This document shows, piece after piece, positions 12,079-22,262 of a stretch of 64,000 nucleotides of DNA; the first letter of the stretch is position 1; every line of letters begins with the position of its first letter. The stretch is from Dipteronia dyeriana (lineage: Eukaryota > Streptophyta > Magnoliopsida > Sapindales > Sapindaceae). A program made the position numbers and the translations under genes. The stretch spans positions 94,633,052 to 94,697,051 of the forward strand of contig CM065297.1 of NCBI GenBank assembly GCA_032871835.1, in the 5' to 3' direction. The notes under the pieces were generated by a model. That model did no database searches and was not told the origin of the DNA. It saw only the letters and a list, made by a program, of their open reading frames with translations.

Positions 12079-12843
12079 TTATCGGGAGATGAACCTGTTG
12101 AGTGCTGCTACCTGTTTGATCAAGGCTTGAACATGTTTAAGAGATATAGGGGATTCTAGATCCAGGATAGCCATGATCTTTTCTGGGTTAGCCTCTATGC
12201 CTCTTTTATGGACCTTGAAGCCCAGAAACTTCTCCGCAATTACTCCAAAGGCGCACTTGGAAGGGTTCAACCTCATCTGGTTTTCCCTCAGGATCATGAA
12301 GGTCCTACAAAGGTCGTCCATGTGGCCTTCCGAGGTTGAATATTTGGTGATCATGTTGTCGATGTACACCTCCATCGACCTTTCAATTTCAGGCTTGAAC
12401 AAACGGTTGACTAACCCTGGTAAGTAGCTCCTGCATTTTTGAGCCCGAAAGGCATCACCTTGTAGCAGTATAGGCCTTAAGCGGTGATGAAACTAGTCTT
12501 TTCTTGGTCTGCAGGATGCATCATAATTTGATTGTAGCCGGAAAAATACATCCATGAAGCTTAGGAGCTTGTTCCCAGAAGTGGAATCGACCAACTGATC
12601 AATTTTTGGCAGAGAGAAACTGTTCTTCAAGCATGCCCGGTTGAGATCGGTGTAGTCTACACACATGCACCATTTCCCATTTGCCTTTATAACCATGACC
12701 ACATTGGCGATCCATTCGGGGTAACAGGATTCTCGAATGAAGCCTGCCTGGGTTAGTTTATCCACCTCTTCCTGAACTGCCATATTTCTTTCAGTGTTGA
12801 AGTGGTGCCTTTTTTTCTTGATGGGCTTGAAAGTCGGATCCAC
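12079..12843 (-). pseudogene. D pol: reverse transcriptase, frameshifted
   Basis: 12843-12493 encodes the N-terminal RT part (FKPIKKKRHHFNTERN, VDKLTQAGFIRE, CVDYTDLNRACLK, GNKLLSFMD). The frame then breaks, and 12402-12079 continues with 'MEVYIDNMITKYSTSEGH' and 'FLGFKVHKRGIEANPEKI'. The catalytic YxDD box reads YIDN, losing the second Asp. Element E has YIDD at the same place. Confidence 0.85.
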
Positions 12844-13146
12844 GGCCAGTCAATGTGCAGCTAATGTCATAGGGATTCCCGGCATCTCAACGTGACTCTC
12901 AGTAAAAATGTCGTTGAACTCTGTGAGGAGCCTAATCAATCCCTCTTTTTTTTCTAGCTCAAGGGTAGCTCCGATTTTGACGACCTTCTAGGGGTCGCTT
13001 ATCCGGACAGGAATCTCCTCTAACCTATCGACTGGATGGCCGCTGGCCTATTTTTTTCTCTGTTCTTCCATGTTGGGCACCACGAGGCCTTTTTCGGGGC
13101 AATCGGTGGAACCCGTGTCTTCCAAGTTTAGTGTAGGGGTTATCCT
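12844..13146 (-). pseudogene. D pol: protease-RT linker, degenerate
   Basis: Aligns with 27665-28060 of element E, which also lacks an open frame here. Stops in all frames; no domain recognised. Confidence 0.5.
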
Positions 13147-13751
13147 TCATTGGGCGAGTTGTTTAGCTAGAGTTGCTGGGTTGGCTGACACTGCGTAGCA
13201 TTTCCTAGCTGCTTGCTGATCACCCCGAACTTCCCCCACATTGTCTCCTACCGGAAACTTCAAAACATTATGGTAAATAGAAAGGACCCCTTTCAAGGAT
13301 GATAGAAATGGCCTCCCTAATATTATATTGTAGACCGATGAGGTATCTTCCACCGCGAAGTCGGTCATGATATTTTGCTAGAGAGGTGCGGCTCCAATGA
13401 TCACTGGTAGTATTTTTTATCCTACGGGTGTGATGGAGTCCCCAGTGAACCCATATAATGGAGTAGTGCAACTACTGTAGCACCATTGCTTCAAGTTTAG
13501 TTTTTCCAAGGTGTCTTTAAACAGAACGTCGACGTTGCTACCCGTGTCGATGAGCACACGGTGCACCATAAAGTTGGCAATTTGTACCGTGATGACAAGG
13601 GGTCATCATGAGGCTGCACTGTGTTATAGACATCTGCTTCGTGAAGATGATCTATGACAGCTGGGAGAGATTGGTTGGTCTCTTGTAGACCTTGAAATCC
13701 CACCCCTCTTCCGTAAGAGGGACCTTCCTCGTATGATTTTTCATGGAACAA
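13147..13751 (-). pseudogene. D gag-pol: aspartic protease region, frameshifted
   Basis: The minus strand encodes the retropepsin signature 'VLIDTGSNVDVLF' near 13530-13565 (catalytic Asp present), followed in another frame by 'TDFAVEDTSSVYNIILGRPFL' pieces (13368-13147). At least two frameshifts separate these parts. It aligns with 27200-27664 in E. Confidence 0.8.
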
Positions 13752-14543
13752 TTGGAGGTGCCAACCATAGTGGGCCCCCCACTAATAGTATGTATTATCT
13801 GAATCTGTTGCATCAAGTCTGCCTGCTCTCCCTTCCTTTTCTCAGCAAGTTCTCGGATCTCGGCTTGTACCTCCCTTCCAGTCTGAATGTTCTCCCTGAC
13901 TTGTTGTAAGAATTATATCAAGCATCCTCCCCTTATCAAAGCCTCAATCTAGTTCCGTAGGTTTTAGCATTCTGAGGTGTTGTGTTCTACGTCCTCGTGA
14001 AAGTCACAATATTTATAGGGCTTTCATGGGAGCGGGCTTCTGTAACAAACCCTTATCCCAAATGGCGAGGTATACTGTTTCTCGGGATGCATTTAAGAGA
14101 GTGTAATGGTCATACCCCCTCTCATCGCGAGCTATAGAGGCCACTGTCCTAAGAGGTGGTAAAGCTGGAGGAAAAGCTCGTTTATCTGGATACCTTTCCG
14201 ACCTGGGTTGAGGAATGGGGAAGCGGTATGTTGATTTATTATGGGGTTTGTTCTGGTTTTTCTGAGCTTGCTCGGGTCTGGGAGCTTCCTTCTTTTGTCA
14301 TTTTACGGCTCTCATGTCGTCATGCTTCATCTTGACCTTGAGCTGTTCATCGACCTCAATCTATTCCAGAGTCCGATCATAGGCTTCTTGGTAGGTTTCC
14401 GGAGGTCTCTTGGCAAAAGATCGGAAAATTTTTCTAGCCCACAAGTTTCTTCTGAAGTTGGAGAGGGTTTCTCTTTCGGTGAAGACCCCCATCTAGATGA
14501 ATTTCTTATGGAAATGCTCGACATAAGCCCAGAGGGTTTCCCC
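13752..14543 (-). pseudogene. D gag C-terminal part with zinc-knuckle remnant
   Basis: Homologous to 26850-27200 in E. A decayed knuckle-like 'YCDFHEDVEHNTSEC' is readable near 13975-14025. Frames are broken throughout. Confidence 0.6.
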
Positions 14544-15424
14544 TCACTCATGGATCACGTATTGTAGATAGATAGGGTCCTTCAGTCGGGGCTTAACTCC
14601 CTGGAATTGTAAGTAAAAATCGGTTGATAACTTGGTGAAGGAATCCACGCTTCCAGCGGGTAGTTTCCTAAACCAGGTTTTGGCATAATCCGTGAGTGTA
14701 GTAGGGAACATTCGACACATAGCGACCCTGGTTGTGTTCTGGACCTCCATCTGTTGAACAAAGCTCTCAAGGTGGCTCAGGGGATCTTCAGTCCCGAAGA
14801 ACCTGTCAGTTGGCATTTTGAACTTAGGCATGAGCTCTGCATCTCGGACCCTTCTAGTGAAGGGGGCATTCATTTCACTTAGAGGATCTTTCTTGTCCTC
14901 ATTGTACTTTCCCTTCTTCATCAATTGGACCTCTTTCTAAAGCTCTGCCAACTGGTCCCTTAGACGCTTGCTTTCGGATTTCCATGAGTAGATCTCAGAT
15001 TCCTCACTATCGGATCCCTCTGACGAACTGGTGACCTCTACCCAGTTCCTTCTTCGAGGGGGTCTACTCGGGGGCTTTGCTGACTTTCTTCTTCTCTACC
15101 CCGGGCTTCCCTCCTTGAAGGCGTTGAGTGGAGGAGCTCTTCCCGTCTCCGGGGAAGGACATCTGCCGCGGATCTGACTTGTCTTGGTTTGTAGCGTGGC
15201 AGCGTTTTGAGAACATGGGGCATGGGCCCTAGCCTATCTCGGATCGAGGTCTGGAGCCCCGCTCTGTTATGAGTTGATTCCCGAGGGGCAGGTCCCAGGC
15301 GATCAAAGGTGGGTTGCCTACCCCCAGGGCTGATTGACTCCCCCTGATTGCAGAGACCCGCTTGTTGGATAGTGATACCCTCAGCGAGTAGTCGAAGGTG
15401 GTCATTTTCTGCAAAGGCTGCCAC
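14544..15424 (-). pseudogene. D gag (Retrotrans_gag, PF03732-like)
   Basis: 15424-15038 encodes the N-terminal gag (ENDHLRLLAEGITIQQA, SIRDRLGPMPHV, REARGREEESQQSP), shared with 26089-26766 in E. 14924-14544 encodes the gag core (PFTRRVRDAELMPKFKMPT, LESFVQQMEVQ, DYAKTWFRKLPAGSVDSF). The core is complete here, while E has lost it. A stop/frameshift separates the two parts. Confidence 0.85.
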
Positions 15425-15681
15425 TTGTTAGTCAAGCTCGACCTGACTTCCCGAAGGGGGATCCGAAGCCCGCACAGTGGCTGGCGGGGTGGGAACCTAG
15501 CTATGGAGCCCGGATTTTCTCTCTTTCCTCGGGACCTTTCGTGTCTGTGTAGCAGATGGTTGTCCTGACGTACCTTGCTGCCCTGTGAGGAGTGGAGCCT
15601 TATGATTATTATGAAATAACGAACTTTTCGAATGTAAAATGATGGTGGTGTGAGAGGTTTCCCACAAATGGCGTCAGAAAG
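15425..15681 (-). other. D 5' untranslated region with primer-binding site
   Basis: Just inside the LTR (about 15658-15676) the minus strand reads TGACGCCATTTGTGGGAA, a degenerate form of the TGGCGCCGTCTGTGGGAA-type site of Tat elements. The rest is leader sequence and the degraded start of gag. Confidence 0.65.
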
Positions 15682-16799
15682 TGTTGACCAGAAATTTGCT
15701 CGGGATGGGAAATTCCTGTTAACACCCTCGAGACCACTACCACGAAAGTGGTGGCCGAGGTCAGTACCGTTGGTTCCCGACCTGTTTAAGAGATAGACGA
15801 GAGGTTGGATTGTAATAACAATAATTGGGAGCTTTTATTATTGGAATATTGCTTTGAAATACAAATCACTCTCTTGTGTGCTCACAGTCTCTCTAAGATG
15901 TAAGGTGGTGGCAACTCGGTGTCTGTCAAATAGTGGAAAAATGAAGGTAACCGTGTTCTGAATACAGAATTTAGGCTTTCCTCTCTTCTTTTCTTTCTCT
16001 CTGTTTTTTGTATCCATTTTTGTATATATGTTGTCATTCTCTGTACCATGCTTGGCCTCACATATTTATATCGTCCAAGCAGGTTTTTATTTCGCAAATA
16101 TTTTACCGTGATCCCATGAATCCGTTCCCTCCTTATCGAGCGGGATTCGTCATTTGAATTTGAATTGTTATGGGATTTGATGATATCGTTGACGGAGATA
16201 GGTTTGTTACCTTTTTTGAATTAAACTCTTGACGTGCATGTAAATATTACGTGGAGATGATCCTGTGTGCACTCGTGTCATGAATTTTCATAGAGGTCAC
16301 CCTGCTAGCTACATGCTGCCCCGTAGTGCGAGGTAGATCCCTGCTCCGACTCTGTTCTTAGAAGCTTAAGATGGATTTTCCCTGACCCTTGGAGGCTTGA
16401 GGTGCTCTTGTAGACCTTCCTAGGAGGTAGCTGGGGTAGTGTAGATTTATGCGTGATTCTTCCTTTATGTCCAGCAAGGACAGCGGGCTTCTAGAGAGGT
16501 TGGCGGGCTTCTCTTGAATGTCTCTTGAGCTTAGAGACTTCCTCTGGCATTCACGGGGTGGTTGTGGAGCTCGACCTCAAGGCCGAGGTTCCCCGATAGA
16601 TGGCCTGGAGAAGCTCGGGTTCCAGTACTCTTGTCGGGGGCTCGTCTTGGTCACGCTTGTCTTGTTTTCTTTTAGTTTTAAATCCTAGCCGGCATTCCCT
16701 GCTTCTGCGGGGTGGCTTTACAATCTTTCCGGGCTTCATGATTGTTGGTTATGTGTGGAAAATTTCTCTTTGACCCCTAGCCAAATTTAACTATTAACA
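15682..16799 (-). repeat. 5' LTR of D (1118 bp)
   Basis: On the minus strand it starts TGTTAATAG and ends ...GGTCAACA, matching the LTRs at 24651-25885 and 34312-35539. A TATA-like GATATAAATA lies near 16062-16072 (minus). MULE1 sequence starts at 16800. Confidence 0.88.
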
Positions 16800-18660
16800 G
16801 GTGAGAGTAGTCGGAGCAGTTACCCGATGGAAGTCAGAGGTTTTTAGGTGCTGATAATCAAGGAATGTATATGTCAAAGAGTATGACTTACCAAGAGTTG
16901 GTGTCAATCGTGGAAACCGTTGTGAAGTATGATGTCAACAAATACAGTGTTGATCTACTGTGTATATCAATGGTTTGTGGGACTACATGTCGCAAGTTTA
17001 TAAGAAACGACGATGATGTTCAGTTTATGCTGGGGGAAGATAGGGTGATCCCTCAAGTATGTGTCAGTCTAATTGAGAGGGTAGTAGGAGGTGTCATAGG
17101 TGAAGAAATCCCTCCTAGTGATAACACCCAACAATTTCGATCTTCAGGCAGAAGCAACCGGTTGTTCACAGAAAGAAGTTGGAATGACGGTAGAGAAAAC
17201 CTATGTGGTTTCCCACCAGAAGTAGCTGACCACTGTGAATTAGTCGATGGCCAATTCGACGATGTGTTTGGATGTCAAACTCATATGAATGATAGGCAGT
17301 TCAACCAACATTATAGTGACTTGTACAATAACATAAACAATGAGTAGAACAGTGAACCGAATGTTGGGCCGACACAACAGATGGATGATGAGGAAATTTT
17401 GCATTCGGTTGATAATATAGCTAACAATGAGGAAAAGAAAGAGGTTGTCGAACCGGAAAGACGTGCAACACGTGTATAAAGATTTAGTTGTCGTGCAACA
17501 TATATAGTTGGGACTTCCGAGGTCCGGCCTAATTTAACTCCATTTGATTCTGATAATGTCAGAACCTGGGTTATTCCAGGAGCAGAATCATACTCGTTTG
17601 GTATTGGTGGAAGCAAGAACTCGGTTCAAGAAGAACCTAAAAGCATGATTTATAAGGGGCAATTTTTTCCTACCAAAAAGGATTTGAAGAAACTAGTTGG
17701 GCATTTTGCAATGTGGCAAAACTTCGAGTGGAAGGTGAAAAGGTCGAATAAGACAACGTTACATTTGGTTTGTTTGATGGACAACTGTACGTGGAAATTA
17801 AGAGCGGTTGGGAGAGATGAAGGGACATACTTCCAAGTAAGAAGTTTTGTGAACGAACACACATGTCCTTTGGAGGAGATTCACCGCCGTCATCGATAAG
17901 CCAGTGCAGTCGTAATTGGAGAAGTGGTTGCACCTAGACTTCAACAACATGATGGTCGACTAATGCGTCCGAAGGACATAATCGCTGACATGCAAACAAT
18001 GTATGGCATCCAAATCTTATACAGTAAGGCACATCAAGCCCTGCAATATGCGTTATCACTGGCCTATGGAATGCATGAAGAAACCTTCAAACTACTGCCA
18101 TCATTTGGCTACGTGTTAGAGCAACAAAATCCAGGGACAATAACTGACTTACAGTGCAACAAAGATGGTATATTTATTTATTTTTTTCATGTCGTTGGGT
18201 GCCTCACTCATAGGATTCCGGAGGTGTATGCGTCCAGTTATTACAGTAGATGGTACCCATTTAAAGAGAAGATTCTGGGGTACAATGTTTGTTGCAACTG
18301 CACAAGATGGGAAAGAACAAGTGTATCCAATTGCTTTTGGGTACGGTGACTCAGAAAACAACCTTTCATGGGAGTGGTTTTGGATTGCTTGAAGGGTGCT
18401 CTAGGCCATATTGATGATCTGGTTTTCATTTTCGATCGGCATGCAAGCATTGAAGCTGAGATTTCTAAAGTTTTTCCCAATGCAAACCATACGATATGTT
18501 GCTGGCACTTTTATGAAAATGTGAAGAAGCGATTTCACAGAAAGGATGTAGCAACCATAATGGATAAAGCGGCTAGATCGTACACTGAGTTGAAATATAA
18601 TTGCCACATGGAAGAGCTATGTAACCTGCACCAGAATACATTCAATTATGTTACTGAATT
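16800..18660 (+). pseudogene. MULE1 transposase, broken
   Basis: 16865-17347 encodes the N-terminal region (MTYQELVSIVETVVKYD). 17645-17899 is the MuDR-type DNA-binding domain (FFPTKKDLKKLVGHFAM, CTWKLRAVGR, VRSFVNEHTCPLEEIHRRHR). 17924-18349 and 18165-18392 enter the MULE transposase core (VITVDGTHLKRRF, first catalytic Asp). 18368-18670 has the second Asp (FIFDRHASIE) and a C..H motif (CCWHF). Stops at 17345 and 17477 are shared with MULE2; a TAA at 17897 and a 1-bp loss near 18380 are private. The reading stops at the deletion junction near 18655. Confidence 0.88.
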
Positions 18661-18664
18661 CTAC

Positions 18665-18976
18665 CTTTGAAAACCTCACTTCATGAGTCTCTATCATAAA
18701 CCGCATCTCATCTGAGGGCCCATTATGATGCACCTCCAGCAGAAGTAGCTGGTGGATAATACCACCCAAAAACTTCATCGGCCGTTGCATGGTCAATAAA
18801 TGCCCAAAACAGGACGCCCTTAACCGACTATAGACTCCCTTATCCCATTCTGCAGGGACCCGGTTAATGGCATCATCTATCTGAACAAGGGCATCAAAAT
18901 GGTCAAAGCGAGTGACTTTGCCCTCGTACCACTCTTCCTCAGGAGTCTTAAGCGACTCCCTCAACCGATTCGTCAT
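18665..18976 (-). pseudogene. DUF1985-domain gene, first exon fragment, MULE1
   Basis: Minus strand from 18976 (MTNRLRESL). It reads the N-terminal DUF1985 pattern: 'RASCFGHLLTMQRPMKFLGG', 'IHQLLLLEVHHNGPSDEM', 'RFSKVEF'. It aligns with 63719-64000 in MULE2 and is cut at the internal deletion junction. The rest of the gene, including the Ulp1 protease part, is missing from this copy. Confidence 0.8.
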
Positions 18977-19019
18977 CTGAAATTTAACAACAACATAATT
19001 ATGTACCCTGTGAAATCCT

Positions 19020-19495
19020 TAGAAAAAACAAGCTCTAACCTTAACAAAAGCTTGGAGCTTGAAGATAAAAGCTCGGACCGAGCTTTTGTGAAAGCTTGAA
19101 GCGAGCTTTTATAAAAGCCCGAAGCGAGCTTTTATCTTCAAGCTCCGACCTTTTATACAAAAGCTCGAAGCTTTAATATAAAGAGCTCGATCCGATAAAA
19201 GCTCGGAGCTATTGTATAACACCTTCGAGCTTTTATATAAAAGCTCGATCCTAGCTTTTATAAAAGCATCGAGCTTTTAAATAAAAGCTCGAAGGTTTTA
19301 TATTAATGCTCGGATCGAGCTTTTGTATTTAGGCTCTGAGCTTTTATAAAAGCTCAGTGAAAGCTCGAATCGAGGTTTTATAAAAGCTCAGACCTTTTAT
19401 AAAGCTCCGAACTTTTAAAACCTTGCTCCGAGCTTTTAAAACCTTGCTCCGAGCTTTTATAAAAGCTCCAAGATTTTATACAAATGCTCGAAACT
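19020..19495. repeat. Palindromic subterminal repeat array, MULE1 right end
   Basis: Many degenerate copies of the perfect palindrome GAGCTTTTATAAAAGCTC and half-sites (AAGCTCGG, CGAGCTTTTATA) at about 20-30 bp spacing. A matching array lies at 56865-57345 near the left end of MULE2. Probably transposase-binding or hairpin-forming terminal sequence (inferred). Confidence 0.8.
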
Positions 19496-19911
19496 CGATT
19501 TCATCCTCCTCAACAACTTTCAACAAATACAAAATCCTAACCTAACCCATTTTCATTCTCAGATCCATTTTCATTCTCAGATCCACAAATAAAACCCAAT
19601 CTAACATTTCATTCGATTAATCAACAACCAAAACGATACATATTCTACCTCAACTAACCTCTATCGATTGCAATATTCTGTTCAACTATCTAGATGACAT
19701 TGGTTTCCAAGTTTCGGTACCATCGCTGTGAAAATGAAGCCGTCGATTCACTTTTTGTCTTTTTACTTTTTCTCTCTTCTTCAGAACGACTGTGATGACA
19801 TGGGTATTTTCGTCTCCACACTTTAAATGGTATATTTTAAACATGATTTATTAATACGGTGCTATTTACACAACAGCCCCCCAAAAAAGGTACCATTAAT
19901 TTTTTGAACCC
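19496..19911. repeat. MULE1 right terminal region
   Basis: Non-coding. Read inward from 19911 on the minus strand, the end (GGGTTC..., then CACCGTAT..ATAA..ATGTTT) is similar to the left end of MULE2 read from 56477 (GTGGAA..., then CACCATAT..ATAA..ATGTTT). These are degenerate terminal inverted repeats. Confidence 0.65.
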
Positions 19912-20370
19912 TTAATCTTTAACCTCATCATTATCAAGTTGGCGGGAAGTAAGATTACGATCAACAAGGGTAACATGCTCTGCATATTCAAAAACTAGAA
20001 TTGGAATTTGAGTCTCCAAACAACATCCAAGTAATTCAAAACATTTTTGTGGATCATTTGTGATGCTTATACAATATTATTGAAACAATCTTTATATGCA
20101 ATCGGAATACCTATGAACTTCATAACAGAAATTGAACGGTTCTCCAATAAAACTACCTTTGTACAACTCATAGAGTGATTCTCTTATTAAAGCATTTATC
20201 TGTCCCTCAGTTGTTTATTGCCATCTCGAGCTCTTTAGAATAGAAACTACGGATAGGATTAATTACATTTACCTTTACAAGTAACGATCCAAAGTTCTAG
20301 TAAAAGTTCACCATTTTTGATCACAAATTTTGTCTTGGTGATTGTTGGATTATCTAAAAAATGACCTCAT
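19912..20370 (-). pseudogene. ZRK/WAK-like receptor-like kinase pseudogene, N-terminal half
   Basis: Read from 20370 down, with frameshifts: MRSFFR, then 'FVIKNGELLLEL..CKGKCN', 'PIRSFYSKELEMAINN', 'LYELYKGSF', 'ASQMIHKNV', 'CCLETQIPILVFEYAEH' and 'TLVDR'. This is the N-lobe up to the hinge, resembling ZED1-related/WAK-like plant kinases. At least four frame breaks or stops make it a pseudogene. It stops at the target duplication of MULE1. The C-lobe of the same kind of gene lies at 55498-56466, on the other side of the second MULE copy. The catalytic-loop (HRD) region is not seen in either part. Confidence 0.8.
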
Positions 20371-20610
20371 CTTACCGCCTATATAGATTTTGTATATATG
20401 TTTACAAATAAAGGATGGTTAATTGATTAATTACAGTAAAATTTAACAACGTAAATGGGGATATATAAAAAATCTCAAATCCAGATGTCCTAAGTGTAAC
20501 AATACTCATGGAGAAAGAGTGATCATCATTAAATAATAATAATAACAATAATTCTTAATGTCAAATATTCAAGTCCGGATGAATTTTAAAATACGGGTAT
20601 CCGGGATTTA
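20371..20610. other. AT-rich intergenic DNA
   Basis: No gene, RNA or repeat recognised. It may include the former upstream region of the kinase pseudogene (minus strand). Confidence 0.4.
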
Positions 20611-20998
20611 TATATATAGTGAGTTTCTCATAAGTGATCCCTTATTTTAATTTCGATAAAGACTACCATGAAATCACATTGATTTGAATTTTTTTTTTAT
20701 GGATAATAAGTTCATCGAAATCTATTTATCATAAAATTTGAGAATTTTTCAAGTATTAAAACTATTTTTTTTTATTTTCTATATTTCGTCCATTTTTCTG
20801 ATGCCTTCATATTTGAAATAATCGGGGTAAATAGTTCTAATGAAATTTTTTCAAATTTTATTTATAGGTAGATTTCAATGAACTTATCATTCACAAAAAA
20901 AAAATCAAATCAAAATTCATTCTAATCGATATGATTTTAGGATGATTCTTACCAAAATTAAAATAAGGAATCCCTCATGAGAGACTTACTATATATAG
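20611..20998. mobile_element. Foldback MITE (~390 bp)
   Basis: The left half (TATATATAGTGAGTTTCTCA...) is repeated inverted in the right half (TATATATAGTAAGTCTCTCA... on the minus strand). The imperfect arms of about 160 bp each include 'CCTTATTTTAATTT' and 'ATAAGTTCAT..AAATCTA' on both. TATA at both ends suggests a TA-type target site (inferred). No coding capacity. Confidence 0.75.
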
Positions 20999-21217
20999 TT
21001 TGAATCTATTAAGTTTAAGAATACTTTAACTAAGTTGAAGTATATAAATCTAATGGATGATAGTTGTAGAACCGATATAAATAAAATCAGTTTATCCTGA
21101 ATCAATCAAAAGGTTAAAATGAATATAAAATAATATTAAAAAAAAGTGCAATCCACCGGTCTATCATTCCACTGTCATGACCCATGAGTTATTAAAATCT
21201 CTTTTATTTCCTCTATC

Positions 21218-21538
21218 ATGGCCCACCTGACAACCTTCTCTCTCTTATTATTTTTTGTATGTACTTTTTTATCGTTTGATCCAATCGAACACCCACGATG
21301 GGATCCTGAAAATTTCTTACCATGCAGATCCTGTACTAGAAAGTCTCTTTCTATATATATTTATATATATCAAATATCAACAATCCAGAATGTTCTTATA
21401 AATAGCCGATATGCAGTGATTAATCAAGACAGTGAAAAGGAGAGGCCCGAGTTTGAGAGATCGAAAGCCATTGTCACAAAGACATTTCAAATATACAAAA
21501 TGTTAAGTGAAATTAAATTAATTAGTTTTCACAGGTGA
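21218..21538 (+). CDS. Hypothetical small ORF with possible signal peptide
   Basis: 106 codons starting MAHLTTFSLLLFFVCTFLSF, a hydrophobic N-terminus that could be a signal peptide. It is followed by a segment with two cysteines (CRSC), an Ile-Tyr run made by a TA microsatellite (about 21349-21370), and a charged C-terminus. I do not recognise a family. The microsatellite inside the frame argues that only the first ~45 codons, if any, are genuine, perhaps a first exon. Confidence 0.25.
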   Translation: MAHLTTFSLLLFFVCTFLSFDPIEHPRWDPENFLPCRSCTRKSLSIYIYIYQISTIQNVLINSRYAVINQDSEKERPEFERSKAIVTKTFQIYKMLSEIKLISFHR

Positions 21539-21817
21539 AAGTAAATTTTGTTAGGGATGTTATTACTTTTCTCATTGAGGTTTCAAAATGCATTGCAATT
21601 TTAGACGCACTGCGATTTTAGAAGTAAATATGATGAAATTTGATGTTATTTGATCCGGTTAACAATGAATCTAAAAAAAAGATACGTACCATTCAAACAA
21701 ATTGTATAATCGAAAGATGAATTTATTTATCAGGAGTTTCTGTTACCTTTCATTAACCAAAAAATGTAACACAATATTCAGCAATGGTTTCCTTGACCAT
21801 AAATAAAGAGTCTAGAT

Positions 21818-22119
21818 CTAGACATTTGATGGTTTGGGACGACATTGGCATACCCCATTAATACATTTAGCTTGTATTGTCGGTCCTCCTGGACATAGAT
21901 AGTTAGCGCAAGCAGAATCGTTGGAGCATTTTATTGGTGGTCCACGCGACTCTCCAACCACAATCGAGGGTGTCAAACCTGCAAACAATTATATATTCAT
22001 CAAATAATTAAACACATATTTTAGGTATACGAACAAAATGAAATAAGAAGAGAGAGAGACTAACAAGATAAAACGATGAAAAAAAGGACAAAAGCCGAAA
22101 ACAGTGAAGTCTTTTCCAT
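21818..22119 (-). CDS. Secreted defensin-like / NCR-like cysteine-rich peptide, two exons
   Basis: Exon 1 is 22119-22065 (ATG plus 18 codons and one base) and ends at a GT donor. Exon 2 is 21978-21818, preceded by TTTGCAG and ending in TAG. The joined frame is 71 codons. Residues 1-19 (MEKTSLFSAFVLFFIVLSC) form a hydrophobic signal peptide. The mature part has six cysteines spaced C-X5-C-X4-C-X9-C-X4-C-X-C. The signal-peptide exon plus cysteine-domain exon and this spacing fit plant defensin-like peptides, especially the late-nodulin/NCR pattern, but the latter is known mainly from legumes and cannot be confirmed here. Such peptides are secreted and act in defence, signalling or symbiosis. 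A TATA-like TATATAATA lies about 70 bp upstream (minus strand, 22187-22195). No defects are seen. Confidence 0.8.
21979..22064 (-). other. Intron of the defensin-like gene
   Basis: 86 bp, GT...AG, AT-rich, phase 1. The position between signal peptide and cysteine domain is usual for this gene class. Confidence 0.75.
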
Positions 22120-22184
22120 ATCGTAGGGTTTGTTTGACGTTTTTTTAGGGGAATGAAAACACTTTGGACTTCAGAGCTTGAGAG

Positions 22185-22195
22185 AATATTATATA
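22185..22195 (-). promoter_or_regulatory. TATA box of the defensin-like gene
   Basis: Minus strand TATATAATATT, 66-76 bp upstream of the ATG at 22119. This is a plausible core promoter distance. Confidence 0.5.
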
Positions 22196-22262
22196 CCTTT
22201 TTGGCTTTGAATTGTGTATATAGTATATTGTAATGGTTTATTTATCCGAATCATTATTTATA

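Larger units (their letters stand above)
9930..16799 (-). mobile_element. D: Tat-type Ty3/gypsy element, main body (rest at 1-1773)
   Basis: Minus-strand order from the right: 5' LTR (15682-16799), primer site, gag, protease, reverse transcriptase, RNase H, second RNase H, integrase remnants, ~100-bp tandem repeats, then (after interruption by F2) the antisense accessory gene at 1-1773. The order and the two RNase H domains are typical of the Tat lineage. The right edge of the LTR abuts MULE1 sequence, so D inserted in MULE1. The second LTR must lie left of the window. Confidence 0.85.
16800..19911 (+). mobile_element. MULE1: internally deleted Mutator-like element, right part
   Basis: It contains transposase remnants (16800-18655), then the first exon of the antisense DUF1985 gene (18665-18976), a palindromic subterminal array (19020-19495) and a right terminus at 19911. 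The terminus is followed by TTAATCTTTA (19912-19921), the same 10 bp that precede the left end of MULE2 (56467-56476). The left part is cut off at 16799 by insertion of D. Compared with MULE2, about 4.25 kb between the transposase and DUF1985 parts is deleted. Confidence 0.85.

Noticed and set aside
19020..19495. CRISPR-like regular repeats
   Set aside because: Units are self-complementary, unevenly spaced, without unique spacers, and lie at a MULE end in a plant genome.
21349..21370. Functional significance of the Ile-Tyr run in the small ORF
   Set aside because: It is a TA microsatellite translated in frame.
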